64,000 bases of DNA from Bradyrhizobium sp. CCGB12. GTDB taxonomy: Bacteria; Pseudomonadota; Alphaproteobacteria; Rhizobiales; Xanthobacteraceae. The stretch lies in contig NZ_JANADO010000001.1 in NCBI RefSeq assembly GCF_024199845.1, positions 2,356,001 through 2,420,000 of the forward strand, written 5' to 3'. The notes under the pieces were generated by a model that did not search any database, was not told the origin of the DNA, and saw only the letters and a program-made list of their open reading frames with translations. This document shows positions 1 through 11,000 of the stretch, piece by piece (positions within the stretch are counted from its first letter, which is position 1; each line of letters begins with the position of its first letter). A program made the position numbers and the translations under genes.

Positions 1-1
1 C

Positions 2-841
2 GTCGTTCCCGGCAGTATCGTTACCAGCATGAGCGACGACAGCGATCCTCAGGTCGAGCTGCGCATGAAGAAGCAGCTCGGCCTCGACGACCCCGTCTAC
101 ATCCGTTTCGGGTCTTATATTGCGAAGCTCGCGACCGGTGATTTCGGGACGTCGTTCCGGACGCGCGAGCCTGTTACGACCATGATCGCCAAACGGGCAT
201 GGCCGACACTGCAACTGATATTCACGGCCATGGCGTTCGCCATCGTGATCGGTGTTCCCTTGGGCTTCATCGCTGCGCTGCAACCCGGAGGCATCGTCGA
301 TACGCTCGCAATGGTCGTGGCGGTGTCGGGACTTTCCATTGCCAAATTCTGGCTCGGACTGGTGTTGATGTATCTGTTCGCGTTGAAGCTCGGCTGGTTG
401 CCGAGTTTCGGCTATGGCGATGGAGGACTGAAATATCTCCTTCTGCCTGCGGTGACACTCGGCGTCTCGCCGATGGCGCTATTTGCCCGGACGACGCGCG
501 CCGCCGTCCTAGAAATCATGACCGCTGATTTCGTCCGCACTGCGCGCTCCAAGGGCATGAGCGAGGTCAGGGTCGTGAAGTGGCATGTGATGCGCAACGC
601 GCTCGTCATCATTCTCACCACCGTCGGCCTGCAGTTCGGCGGGTTGATGGGGCAGGCGGTCGTCGTCGAGAAACTGTTCTCCTGGCCGGGCATCGGTTCG
701 CTGCTGGTCGACAGCGTCCTACAGCGCGACCTTCCGGCCGTGCAGGGCTCCATCCTCGTGGTGGTGCTGGCCTTTCTCGCGATCAATCTGCTGATCGACG
801 TGCTCTACGGCGTGATCGATCCCAGGATCAGATACGCATGA
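2..841 (+). CDS. Peptide/nickel-type ABC transporter permease (DppB/OppB-like), 5' end missing
   Basis: This is one of two inner-membrane permeases of a binding-protein-dependent ABC importer for di/oligopeptides or nickel-type ligands. The frame is open from the first bases of the window, and the residues before the first visible ATG at 29 already fit the family, so the true start lies upstream. Several hydrophobic segments are visible. A cytoplasmic EAA-type loop (around ARSKGMSEVRVVKW) precedes the last membrane segments and would contact the ATPases. The stop overlaps the next start as ATGA, so the genes are translationally coupled. The ligand cannot be read from the permease, and the binding-protein gene is probably upstream of the window. 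Confidence 0.93.
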   Translation, partial: VVPGSIVTSMSDDSDPQVELRMKKQLGLDDPVYIRFGSYIAKLATGDFGTSFRTREPVTTMIAKRAWPTLQLIFTAMAFAIVIGVPLGFIAALQPGGIVDTLAMVVAVSGLSIAKFWLGLVLMYLFALKLGWLPSFGYGDGGLKYLLLPAVTLGVSPMALFARTTRAAVLEIMTADFVRTARSKGMSEVRVVKWHVMRNALVIILTTVGLQFGGLMGQAVVVEKLFSWPGIGSLLVDSVLQRDLPAVQGSILVVVLAFLAINLLIDVLYGVIDPRIRYA

Positions 842-1659
842 AGCTCCGCGCCAATCTCGTCATCGGTGGCGCGCTGTTCGCGCTTGCGATCCTGGTCGGC
901 CTGCTCGCGCCCTGGCTGGCACACACCGATCCTGTGCTTGATGCCAATCTCATGAATGCGGAGGAGCCTCCGAGCTGGACCTGGTGGTTCGGGACCGACG
1001 ACCAGGGCCGCGACATCTATTCCCGCGTCGTCTACGGCGCGCGCGTCTCGCTGACGGTCGGCATCGTCTCGCAGCTCATCAACAGCGTCATCGGCGTGGG
1101 GCTGGGTCTGAGCGCCGGCTATTTTGGCGGCTGGTGGGACGATGTCGTCAACGCCCTGACCAATCTCATGCTGGCGATCCCGTCGCTGATCTTCGCGCTC
1201 GCCATCATGGCGGTGCTCGGCCCCGGCCTGACCAGCCTGCTGATCGCACTCGGCCTGACCAACTGGTCCTTCACGTGCCGTATCGCGCGGGCGTCGGCGC
1301 TGTCGCTTCGGAGCCAGGGCTATGTGCAGGCGGCGACCGTGCTCGGCTACGGCGATCTGCGCATCATGATCACGCAGTTGCTGCCGAACATGCTGGGACC
1401 GATCGTCGTCATCGGCACGCTGGGCATGGGCAGCGCGGTCCTCTCTGAAGCCGCATTGTCGTTCCTCGGCCTCGGCGTCCGCCCGCCGTTTCCAAGCTGG
1501 GGCAGCATGTTGTCGGACGCCCGCGACCAGATCACGACGGCGCCGTGGCTCTCGGTGTTTCCTGGCCTCGCCATCTTCCTGACGGTGCTCGGCCTCAACC
1601 TGCTCGGCGACGGTCTGCGCGACATTCTCGATCCACAATCACGGAGCCGCCGCGCATGA
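838..1659 (+). CDS. Peptide/nickel-type ABC transporter permease (DppC/OppC-like)
   Basis: This 273-residue protein is the second permease of the importer. It has an N-terminal membrane helix followed by the conserved DppC region (WWFGTDDQGRDIYSRVVYGAR), then five or so further hydrophobic segments. An EAA-like loop near ATVLGYGDLRIM would dock on the ATPase subunits. The ATG at 838 overlaps the stop of the upstream permease (ATGA), and its own stop overlaps the next start in the same way. Length and motifs are normal for the family. The substrate is not defined by the sequence. Confidence 0.95.
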   Translation: MKLRANLVIGGALFALAILVGLLAPWLAHTDPVLDANLMNAEEPPSWTWWFGTDDQGRDIYSRVVYGARVSLTVGIVSQLINSVIGVGLGLSAGYFGGWWDDVVNALTNLMLAIPSLIFALAIMAVLGPGLTSLLIALGLTNWSFTCRIARASALSLRSQGYVQAATVLGYGDLRIMITQLLPNMLGPIVVIGTLGMGSAVLSEAALSFLGLGVRPPFPSWGSMLSDARDQITTAPWLSVFPGLAIFLTVLGLNLLGDGLRDILDPQSRSRRA

Positions 1660-2628
1660 CCGGCTCGCCGCTGATCGAAGTCGAGGATCTGCGCATCGAT
1701 CTCGACGACGGATCGAGGTACGTTGCGGCGGCCGAGGGCATTTCGTTCCGCATCGATCGCGGCGAGACGTTCGGTCTCGTGGGCGAATCCGGTTGCGGCA
1801 AGAGCATCACGGCGCTTGCCCTGATCGGCCTGTTGCGGCCGCCGCTGTCGATCGGCGGCGGTGTCATCCGGTTCGAGGGGCGGGAGATCCAGCACCTTTC
1901 GGCGGCCAAACAGCGGGACCTGCGCGGCAACCGCATCGCCATGATCTTCCAGGAGCCGATGACGGCGCTCAATCCGGTCTCCCCCGTTGGGCGGCAGATC
2001 GCTGAGATGTTCGTGCTGCGCAAGGGCAAAAGCTGGCGGGAGGCCAACAGGCTGGCGGTGGAGGCGCTCGCCAGCGTCCGTGTTCCCGCACCCGAGCGAC
2101 GCGTGAAGGACTACCCGCACCAGCTGTCCGGCGGCATGCGTCAGCGCGTGATGATCGCCATTGCGCTGGCATGCGGTCCCGATCTCCTGATCGCCGACGA
2201 GCCGACCACCGCGCTCGACGTCACCGTGCAGGCGGAAATCATCGAGCTGATGCGCAATCTATGCGCCGAGCGAGGAACGGCGATCCTGATGATCAGCCAC
2301 GATCTCGGCCTCGTCGCCAATGTCTGCCGCCGCGTTGCCGTCATGTATGCCGGACGTATCGTCGAGGAGCGTGGCTCGGCCGATATCTTCCGGACGCCGT
2401 CGCACCCCTATACGCAAGGCCTGGTCGCCTCGCTGCCGCGGCTCGGCAGTCGCGCAGCGCTTGGACGTAGCAGGCTGAAGGAGATCGCGGGCGTCGTCCC
2501 GGCCATCACTGGTTTCCCGGATGGCTGCAGGTTCAATCCGCGTTGCACCCAGGCGACCGATATTTGCCGGACAGTCGCGCCGGAAACGGATTTGCTGGAG
2601 GCGGGCGGTCTGGTCAGGTGCCACCACC

Positions 2629-2636
<8 letters not shown>
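1656..2636 (+). CDS. Peptide-type ABC transporter ATP-binding protein (DppD/OppD-like)
   Basis: This 326-residue ATPase powers the importer. Walker A is GESGCGKS at about residues 43-51, the ABC signature is LSGGMRQRV, and Walker B is [12 protein letters not shown]. The C-terminal extension carries the cysteine-containing oligopeptide-transporter domain (GCRFNPRC followed by a further Cys), typical of DppD/OppD. The start at 1656 was chosen because it overlaps the previous stop as ATGA. An in-frame ATG at 1545 lies well inside dppC and is not needed for the domain. Confidence 0.95.
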
Positions 2637-3666
<1,030 letters not shown>

Positions 3667-3871
3667 GGATGGAAGGCGCGTCGGTCGTGGTCAAAAGCGT
3701 CGCTCCAGTGGCCCGCTAGTTACTTCCAGTCTGCCCTGGCAGGCGGACGATTTTGGGCCCGCCCATGGGCAATCGCGTGGGGTTGCTTTTTGGGGCGGTC
3801 AAATCGCGTATCGCCCTATTTTCATGTGTGCTACCTGATTGAATAGCAAATTGTAGCAGGAAAGGCAGATC
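3667..3871. other. Intergenic segment after the peptide ABC operon
   Basis: I see no credible gene, strong hairpin or repeat between the end of the ABC operon and the small open frame at 3872. It includes the short string GTGGGGTTGCTTTTTGG, only loosely like the 37-nt element described at 16744 and 32614, and probably unrelated. Confidence 0.5.
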
Positions 3872-4090
3872 ATGACTGACGATCAGGTCAATCTCGTCGT
3901 TCAGCACCTTTGCGAGCAATTGCACTTGGCGCTCCGATTGAAGGGCAGCGAAGCACATCCACCAAACGCCAAAGAAATTGGATTCGATCCGGTCTCTGTA
4001 AGAACAGTATTGCTGACCGGCTTGCGTTCGGCGGATGTCACGATCCACCACGAGGCAGTCGGGGCGAGCGAAGAGCCGCCGTGGTCGTAA
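3872..4090 (+). CDS. Possible small hypothetical protein (72 aa)
   Basis: This short frame begins MTDDQVNLVVQHLCEQLH and has an AGGAAAGG-like ribosome-binding site about 8 bases before the ATG. The encoded peptide is mixed polar with no signal peptide, membrane segment or recognisable motif. It ends just before a strong GC hairpin. A frame of similar size exists on the opposite strand, so coding is not certain. I do not recognise a family and infer no function. Confidence 0.3.
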   Translation: MTDDQVNLVVQHLCEQLHLALRLKGSEAHPPNAKEIGFDPVSVRTVLLTGLRSADVTIHHEAVGASEEPPWS

Positions 4091-4094
4091 ACAC

Positions 4095-4118
4095 AAAACG
4101 CGGGGCAGAAGCCCCGCG
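4095..4118 (-). terminator. Intrinsic terminator for the first cyclase/ATPase gene
   Basis: An 8-bp perfect stem (CGCGGGGC / GCCCCGCG, loop AGAA) is preceded on the plus strand by an A-run. Read on the minus strand it is therefore a GC hairpin followed by TTTTG. It lies about 110 bases after the stop of the minus-strand gene ending at 4227 and would end its transcript. It could also limit transcription from the small frame on the other strand. Confidence 0.6.
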
Positions 4119-4226
4119 CCGATGTCTCAGTTGGTCAACAGCCGACAAATCCACTACAGCGTCCATAGGTCCGTTAAGGGGCCATAACCTGACTTTCCAT
4201 GTGGCCCCCCGCGACCACAAGCACCT

Positions 4227-7200
4227 TCATTGCGCCAGCTCGTCGAGTAAGGACTTGGCCTGCTTCAAATCCAACGTGTCGAAGCCCTCGGTGAACCAGC
4301 CGTAGATAGGCGCAAGGAGATCGCGGGATTCTCTGCGCTTGCCACGGTCGCGCCAGATCCGGGCCAAGCTGGTGGCAGCGCGCAGCTCCAGGCATTTGGC
4401 GCTCTGGCAACCCGCCACGTCTAGCGCACGCTGAAACCACCCTTCTGCTTCGGTCCCGTCGCCGCTCCGCCTGGCAAGCGTCAGCTCCCCAGTTAATCGG
4501 CAGATTTCCGCCTCCCATCGCCGCTCGCCGGTTTCCTCGACAACGCGCGCAGCCTCGACCAGCGCGGTTAATCCTTGCTCGATTTCTCCGGCCCACGCCG
4601 ATGCTTCAGCCAGCGACGCGAGATAATAGGGCCGACGGATGCGCACGCCCGTCGGCTCGACGGCCGCGAGACCGCCGCGAACCTCCGCGATCCCTTCCAC
4701 CGCCTGCCCGCGTGCCGCGATCGCCCACCCCCGCAAGATGCTCCCAGCCGCCGCCAGATGCGGTGCGATGCCATGCTCGGCGCAAACCGCGATTGCGGTC
4801 TCCGCATGCTCCTGAGCCGGCTCCGCTTCCCGCCGATGCTGGTAGATCATTGCCGCGAACACCAGGGCGAGAACAACGCTGAAGGGGTGCGACAGCCCCC
4901 GCGCCATCCTCACCGCCTCGCGCGCCGTGGCAAGCGCCTGCTCGGGGAAGCCAAGCGGCCACAGCGTGAGGGCCGCGGTGTATCGATTGCAGACGGCTGC
5001 GTCGTGGCCGCCATACAGGAACGTATGGCCACGGTGCGCGTCCGGCCGATACAGCGCCCATCCGGCTTCGAGATGCGTCCGACACGCGGTCAGTTCCGGG
5101 AGATGAAGGAGTGTCGTCCATGCGGCATGATGCGCCTGCAGGAGCAACGCCGGATCGGCGCTCTGCCGAGCGACCGCGAACAGCCCGTCCAATAGGCCGC
5201 GAGCCGCCTTGAACTCGCAGCGCTGCTGGTAAACAAGCCACAGCCCCCAGTTCACGGCATAGAGCTGCGCTACATCGCCTGCTTGCTGACACAGATCGCG
5301 TGCGTGCAGATAGGCTTGCTCCACCTCCGGCGCCGAATAGCTCTTGGTGGCGATCAGCACCGGCGCAAGCACGAGCTGAAGGGCGAGTTCTTGGCGGGCA
5401 CGCTCCGCCGGATCGGCGACCCGCCTGACGAGTGCCAGCCCCTTGTAGAGATGGGCAAGGCACTCGGCATGCGCCGAGCGCTCAGCTGCGCGCTGGCCGG
5501 CCGCCTGCCAGTAGGCAACGGCGTTTTCCGCAAGGTCAGCTTCGGTGAAGTGGTGCGCGAGCACCTCTGGCTGGGTTGCCGCGATGTCCGGAAACGTCTC
5601 TTCGAGCGCCCGGGCAATGCGCGCGTGCAGCGCGTGCCGCCTATTGCGCAGCAATGTGCCATAGGCGGTGTCCTGAACGAGGGCGTGCTTGAACAAATAG
5701 GTCGCGTGCGGCGGGATGCCGTTTCGGAACAGCAACCCGGCTTGCATCAGGCGGTTGAGCGCCGAGACCAGTTCCGGCTCTGACTGCCGCAGCACGGCGG
5801 CTAATAGCACATGAGAGAACTCACGACCTATCACCGCTCCGATTTGTGCTACCTCCTTGGCCGGGCCAAGCCGGTCGAGCCGCGCCATCAGAGAAGCATA
5901 CAGGCTCGCGGGGACCGCCAGCGCTGGAGAGGGAATCGCGGCCGCAGTCTGCATCGCTCCGCGCTCGCCCCCAGCCTCCAGCACCGCCTTCGTCATCTCC
6001 TCGACGAACAACGGGATGCCGTCGGTGCGCTCGACAATGTCCTTTCTGACCTTCGCCGGCAGCAGCTTATTGCCGACGACGCACTCGATGACGGTCCCGA
6101 CCTCGCGATGTCCCAGCCGATTGAGGGCAAGCGTTGTCACATGCGGTTGTCCGACCCAGGGCGCGTCGAACTCAGGCCGAAACGTCACGATCAAGAGTAC
6201 GCGAAGGCTCGCGATCCGGTTCACCGAGCGACCGAACACTTCCAGGCTCGTGGGATCGCCCCAGTGCGCATCCTCGACGATCATGAGCACGGGGCTGGAC
6301 CGCGCCAGGGCTTCCAATTGGACGCCGAGTGCCGCCAGCGTTTTCTGCCGGCGCTGTTCGGGAATAAACTCCAGAGCGGGATAGCGTCCGTCGTTAGGAA
6401 GCGACAACATCTCGGCCAACAGCGCCGCGTCCTGCCGGGACGTCGAAGTCTGCGCCAGGAGCGCATCGAGCTTGTCGAGCTTGGCTTGCGGTATGTCGCC
6501 GTGCACAAGTCCGGCAGCCCGTTCGAACTGCCCGATGATCGGATAAAGAACGCTGTCGATGTGTTGGGGCGAGCAGAAATAACGAAGCCGTGTGTGGGGT
6601 TCGGTCGTCAGGCGCTCCATGAGTGCAGTGGAGAGCCTGGATTTGCCGATCCCGGCCTCACCGGACAGCAGCACCACCTGGCCTTCGCCGGCCTTGGCTT
6701 TTGCCCAGCGCCGTAACAGGAGTTCAAGCTCTTCTTCGCGGCCGACGAGTGCGGTCAGGCCGCCGGGATGCATTGCGTCGAAACGGCTCTCGACAGAACT
6801 GGCCCGCAGCACCGCGAAAGCTCGCACTGGACCTGTGATCCCCTTAAGCTCCGTTGGCCCGAGGTTCTGCAGCTCGAAGAGATTGCCCAGCAGTTTGCGC
6901 GTGGCCTCGGCAATGACGACCGTGTTCGGCTCGGCGATGCTTTGCAGACGGGCCGCAAGGTTCGGCGTCTCGCCGACAATCCCGCGCTCCTGCGCTTCGC
7001 CGGAGCCGACGAGATCTCCGACGACCACCAGCCCGGTCGCAACCCCAACCCGCATCTGCAGGGGCTCGCGAGCTGGGAGGGCAGCAACCGCGTCGATCAG
7101 GGCGAGGCCGGCACGAACAGCTCGCTCGGCGTCATCCTCATGGGCCTGAGGATAACCGAAATAGACCAGAACGCCGTCGCCCATGTATTTTGCCACGAAC

Positions 7201-7583
7201 CCGCCGAAGCTGCGGACGGTCTCGGCAACACACTTCTGATAGGCCGTGATGACCTCGCGCAAATCCTCTGGGTCCATTCGGACCGAGAGCGCCGTCGAGC
7301 CGACGAGATCCGAGAACATTACGGTCACTTGGCGGCGCTCGGCGGTGTCCTCTTCGTGGATTGCCAGAGAAACGTCGAATACTGGCGTGGCTGCGCTCTT
7401 TTCCGCGCGCAGAGCCGCAATCGCATCTAGGAGCATGCGGCGGTGCCCAACCATGGCGACGCCCAAGTCTTTCAAGTCCTCCGCCGTCAGATTGGGCAGG
7501 ACCTTCCCACTGATCTCATTTTCGCGGAATGCCGCCTCATATTGTTCGAGGCCAAGCCTCCGCAGCCAAACTCCGACGTCCAT
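4227..7583 (-). CDS. SAM domain / class III adenylate cyclase / STAND-ATPase signalling protein (paralogue 1)
   Basis: This 1118-residue cytoplasmic protein has four parts: a SAM domain (residues 1-60, WLRRLGLEQYEAAF), a class III nucleotide cyclase domain (about 85-260), an AAA/STAND-type ATPase with Walker A GEAGIGKS (308-315), and a long helical, TPR-like C-terminus. The cyclase keeps both expected metal-binding aspartates (MFSDLVGST near 92 and YMGDGVL near 136) and the NLAAR motif near 208. It may make cAMP in a way gated by the ATPase/repeat sensor; that is inference. The start at 7583 was preferred over 7613 because it matches the N-terminus of the neighbouring paralogue exactly. It is followed by a hairpin terminator. 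Confidence 0.9.
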   Translation of the reverse strand: MDVGVWLRRLGLEQYEAAFRENEISGKVLPNLTAEDLKDLGVAMVGHRRMLLDAIAALRAEKSAATPVFDVSLAIHEEDTAERRQVTVMFSDLVGSTALSVRMDPEDLREVITAYQKCVAETVRSFGGFVAKYMGDGVLVYFGYPQAHEDDAERAVRAGLALIDAVAALPAREPLQMRVGVATGLVVVGDLVGSGEAQERGIVGETPNLAARLQSIAEPNTVVIAEATRKLLGNLFELQNLGPTELKGITGPVRAFAVLRASSVESRFDAMHPGGLTALVGREEELELLLRRWAKAKAGEGQVVLLSGEAGIGKSRLSTALMERLTTEPHTRLRYFCSPQHIDSVLYPIIGQFERAAGLVHGDIPQAKLDKLDALLAQTSTSRQDAALLAEMLSLPNDGRYPALEFIPEQRRQKTLAALGVQLEALARSSPVLMIVEDAHWGDPTSLEVFGRSVNRIASLRVLLIVTFRPEFDAPWVGQPHVTTLALNRLGHREVGTVIECVVGNKLLPAKVRKDIVERTDGIPLFVEEMTKAVLEAGGERGAMQTAAAIPSPALAVPASLYASLMARLDRLGPAKEVAQIGAVIGREFSHVLLAAVLRQSEPELVSALNRLMQAGLLFRNGIPPHATYLFKHALVQDTAYGTLLRNRRHALHARIARALEETFPDIAATQPEVLAHHFTEADLAENAVAYWQAAGQRAAERSAHAECLAHLYKGLALVRRVADPAERARQELALQLVLAPVLIATKSYSAPEVEQAYLHARDLCQQAGDVAQLYAVNWGLWLVYQQRCEFKAARGLLDGLFAVARQSADPALLLQAHHAAWTTLLHLPELTACRTHLEAGWALYRPDAHRGHTFLYGGHDAAVCNRYTAALTLWPLGFPEQALATAREAVRMARGLSHPFSVVLALVFAAMIYQHRREAEPAQEHAETAIAVCAEHGIAPHLAAAGSILRGWAIAARGQAVEGIAEVRGGLAAVEPTGVRIRRPYYLASLAEASAWAGEIEQGLTALVEAARVVEETGERRWEAEICRLTGELTLARRSGDGTEAEGWFQRALDVAGCQSAKCLELRAATSLARIWRDRGKRRESRDLLAPIYGWFTEGFDTLDLKQAKSLLDELAQ

Positions 7584-7692
7584 GATGGCGCCCCGGTTCG
7601 CCTTGCGCTGCATGATCCCGCAGTCGAGACAGCCTGTCTAGAGCGCACTTGGAGGACCGGTTTGGGTCACAAGCCGACGGATCGGAGGACGT

Positions 7693-7932
7693 CGCATAGG
7701 CCGGAGGCATCAACCGCACGGTATGCCCCAACGCCTGAAGTTCGCGGGACCAATAATGGGATGACGCGCAAGCCTCGATCCCCACCAAGCACGGCGACAA
7801 CCTCTCAAAGAAGGATAGCATGAAACGGCGCTTGAGCTGGCGGCGGATCACCACCTGACCGGCTGCATCGACGCCATGCACTTGAAAGACCGACTTCGCG
7901 AGATACCGACCAATCGTCGAAATTGACTGCAT
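7693..7932 (-). pseudogene. IS110-family transposase N-terminal remnant
   Basis: About 80 codons match the N-terminus of IS110-family DEDD transposases (AKSVFQVHGVDAAGQVVIRR, then GIEACASSHYWSRELQALGH, TVRLMPPAY). The similarity stops abruptly after PPAYA and the rest of the transposase is absent. The usual first catalytic Asp (GLDIAKS in intact copies) has been replaced by GRYLAKS, while the Glu of GIEACAS remains. It is a dead fragment lying between two paralogous signalling genes, so an IS110 element was once inserted or recombined here. Confidence 0.75.
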
Positions 7933-8054
7933 AGGCTGCTCCTCTGAATCGTGGGAGCCTCAAACGGCGCCCGCTCCTTGGCACTCTCGTGCCCGTGGAG
8001 GAGCCGTCCACAGCATCAGAAGCCGACCTCCGTCTATCGTCGCGACAAGCGACC

Positions 8055-11000
8055 TCATAACGCAAGCGCGTCAAGCAAGGCTTTGGCTTCTTTGAGATCG
8101 GCAGTATCGAAACCTTCCGTGAACGAGCCGTACATCGGCGCGAGGAGATCTGCCGCCTCAGTGCGGTCGCCACGTGCAGCCCAAAGGCGAGCGAGGTCGG
8201 TGACGGCGCGCAATTCGAACGAGCGCGCCCCCTGCGCCTGCGCTATCTCCAGCGCTCGCTCGTAACAGACCTCGGCTTCAACGGTGCCGCTTGCAGCCAG
8301 CAGCAGATTGCCTTGCACGCGATGAATCTCGGGTTCGACGAAGCGTTCATCGGTCTCTTCGGCCAATGCGGCGGCGTCGCGCACCGCGGCAAGGCCTTCG
8401 CTGTGCCGTCCGCATGCCGCGAGCGCCTGCGCCAGCAGGACCAGGTAATAAGTGGTTTGGAAGCGGGCGCCGGTCGCACGATAAGCGGCCAACCCCTCCC
8501 GGATCTCGTTCAGACATTCACCGCGCGGATCGCGCATCACCTGCGCGGAGCCCCGCATGACTCTTCCGGCCGCCACGACCATGGCGAGGCCACGCTGTTG
8601 TGCCGAAGCGATTGCTGCCGTGGCCAGAGCCTCGACCATCGGCCATTCGCGGCGGTAGGCATGCAGAACGCTGCCCCAGTAGGAAACGCGAGAGAGGCTA
8701 TAGCTGTGCTTGACACGTTCGGCCGCTGCCAGAGCTTCGTCACCCATCCGCAACGCCTGGTCCGCATGACCGAGCAGCCAGAAGCACCAGGCACTATAGG
8801 CGTAGCCCGGTGCCGTGACCTCAATGCCGTAGTCGTAGGCGATGCGTGAAGCCTCCGCGTCGTCGATATTGCGACAGCAATCGAGAGCCGCAGCAAAGTT
8901 GCGTCGGGCACGCGCCGCTTCCCCGATATGCAGCAGGCTGATTCCCTGACAGACGTTTCCAGCAAGCAGGGCTCCACGGCTTGATGTCCGCTGCGCCTGA
9001 GTGAGCACCTCCGCTGCGGCGATCATTGCGTCGGCATGGCGTCCGCCCGCAAGCTCGAACAGCCAAACGCCAAGCAACACTGGGGAGACGTTTACGCTGT
9101 CGTTGAGCGCAGCGCACAGTTCTCGCGCGCGGCTGAACGCCGCCCTTGCTTCGGGAGAGGCATAGCCTCTCGCAGCGAAGCTGGCCTGGCCAAGCAGCCG
9201 ACAAAGCGCCAGCTCTTGTTTCGCTCGGTCGGTCGTGTCGGCGAGTTGGACCACCTGGGCGAGACCGGTCGACAGGTGTCCCATCGCCTCCTGGTTGGCC
9301 GATCGCCGGATCGCGTTCTCACCGGCCCGTTGCCAGCAATTGCTCGCCGGACCCGGCATTCCGGCCTCGCTGTAGTGATGCGCGACGAGTTCCGGACTCG
9401 CCTCGCAGATCTGCACGAATTGGTCCACGAGGGCCTGGGCGATTCGGGCATGAAGGGTACGTCTCGCATCGCGCAGGAGCGTGCTATAGGCAGCATCCTG
9501 GACGAGAGCATGTTTGAACAGATAGCTCGCGTGGGGTGGCACGCCCTGTCTGAAAAGCAATCCTGCCGCAATGAGACGGTCGAGCGCCGATCCAAGCTCT
9601 ACCTCGGACCAGCGCGTCACGGAAGCGAGAACGGCATGCGAGAACACGCGCCCGATCGTCGCTCCGATCTGTGCCAGCTCCTTGGCCGAGCCGAGCCGGT
9701 CGAGCCGCGCCATGAGCGAAGCATGTAAGCTTGGGGGGACCGCCAGCGCCGGAGATGGAACCGCCGCGAGCGTGCGCTCGGCGGCGTCCTCGCTCTCCGC
9801 CTCCAGCACCGCCTTGGTGATCTCCTCGACAAACAGCGGGATACCGTCGGAGCGCTCGATGATATCCTGTCGAATGGTTGCCGATAGCAGGTGATTGCCG
9901 ACGACGCGGTCGATCATAGTGTCGACATCGCGCGTGGTGAGCCGATTGATGGTCAGCGCCGAGACGTGCGGCCGCCCGAGCCAGGGCGGATCGAACTCCA
10001 GCCGGAACGTCACGATCAAAAGCACCCGAAGATGCTGGATCCGCTCTACGATCAGACTGAGCAGCTCGAGGCTAGTGGGGTCAATCCAATGCAGATCCTC
10101 GAAGATCATCAGCGCCGGGCGTGCGCGTGCGATTGCCTCCAGTTGAGAGACGAGCGCTTCCAAGGTTCTCTGTCTTCGTTGTTGCGGCGTCAGATCGAGC
10201 GCGGGGTAGCGGCCATCATTGGGGAGCGACAGCATTTCGGCAAAGAGCCCGGTGTCCTCAATCGAGGTCGAGGTCTGCTTCAGCAGTGCATCGAGCTTGT
10301 CGAGCCTTGCTTGCGGCGTGTCGTCGTGCGCCAAGCCCGCGGCTCGTTCCATATGGCCGACGATCGGATGAAGCGCGCTGTCCGTGCTCTGCGGAGAGCA
10401 GAAATAGCGCATGCGGGTGTGCGGCTCGGCGGCGAGATGTTGCAGCAGCGCGGCCGTAAGCCGCGATTTCCCGATTCCGGCTTCGCCGGAAACCAAAACC
10501 ACTTGCCCCTCGCATGCTTCTGCCCTGGACCAGCGGCGAAGCAGCAACTCAAACTCCTCTTCGCGCCCGACAAGGTCGGTTAGACCGGTCGCGTGCAGCG
10601 CCTCGAACCGGCTGGCCACCGAACTCGCTCGCAGTACCGCCCAGGGCCGTGTGGGTCCGGAGATACCCTTGAGATCCCACTGTCCGAGGTCCTGGAGCTC
10701 GAAGAGCATCCCGAGCAGTCTGCGCGTGCTCTCGGCAACGACGACCGTGTTCGGCTCAGCGATCCCCTGCAGCCGCGCCGCGAGGTTGGGCGTCTCGCCG
10801 ACGATGCCACGCTCCTGTGCCTCCCCCGACCCGATCAGGTCGCCGACAACGACAAGCCCGGTCGCAATGCCAACACGTGTTTGCAAAGAGGCACGCATCT
10901 TGAGCCCAGTCACAGCACCGATCAGTTCCAGTCCCGCCCGCACCGCGCGTTCAGCGTCGTCCTCATGGGCCTGTGGATAACCAAAATACACGAGCACACC

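Noticed and set aside
3763..3797. Possible third copy of the 37-nt element (GTGGGGTTGCTTTTTGG)
   Set aside because: Only a short core resembles the element, and its orientation does not fit the preceding gene.
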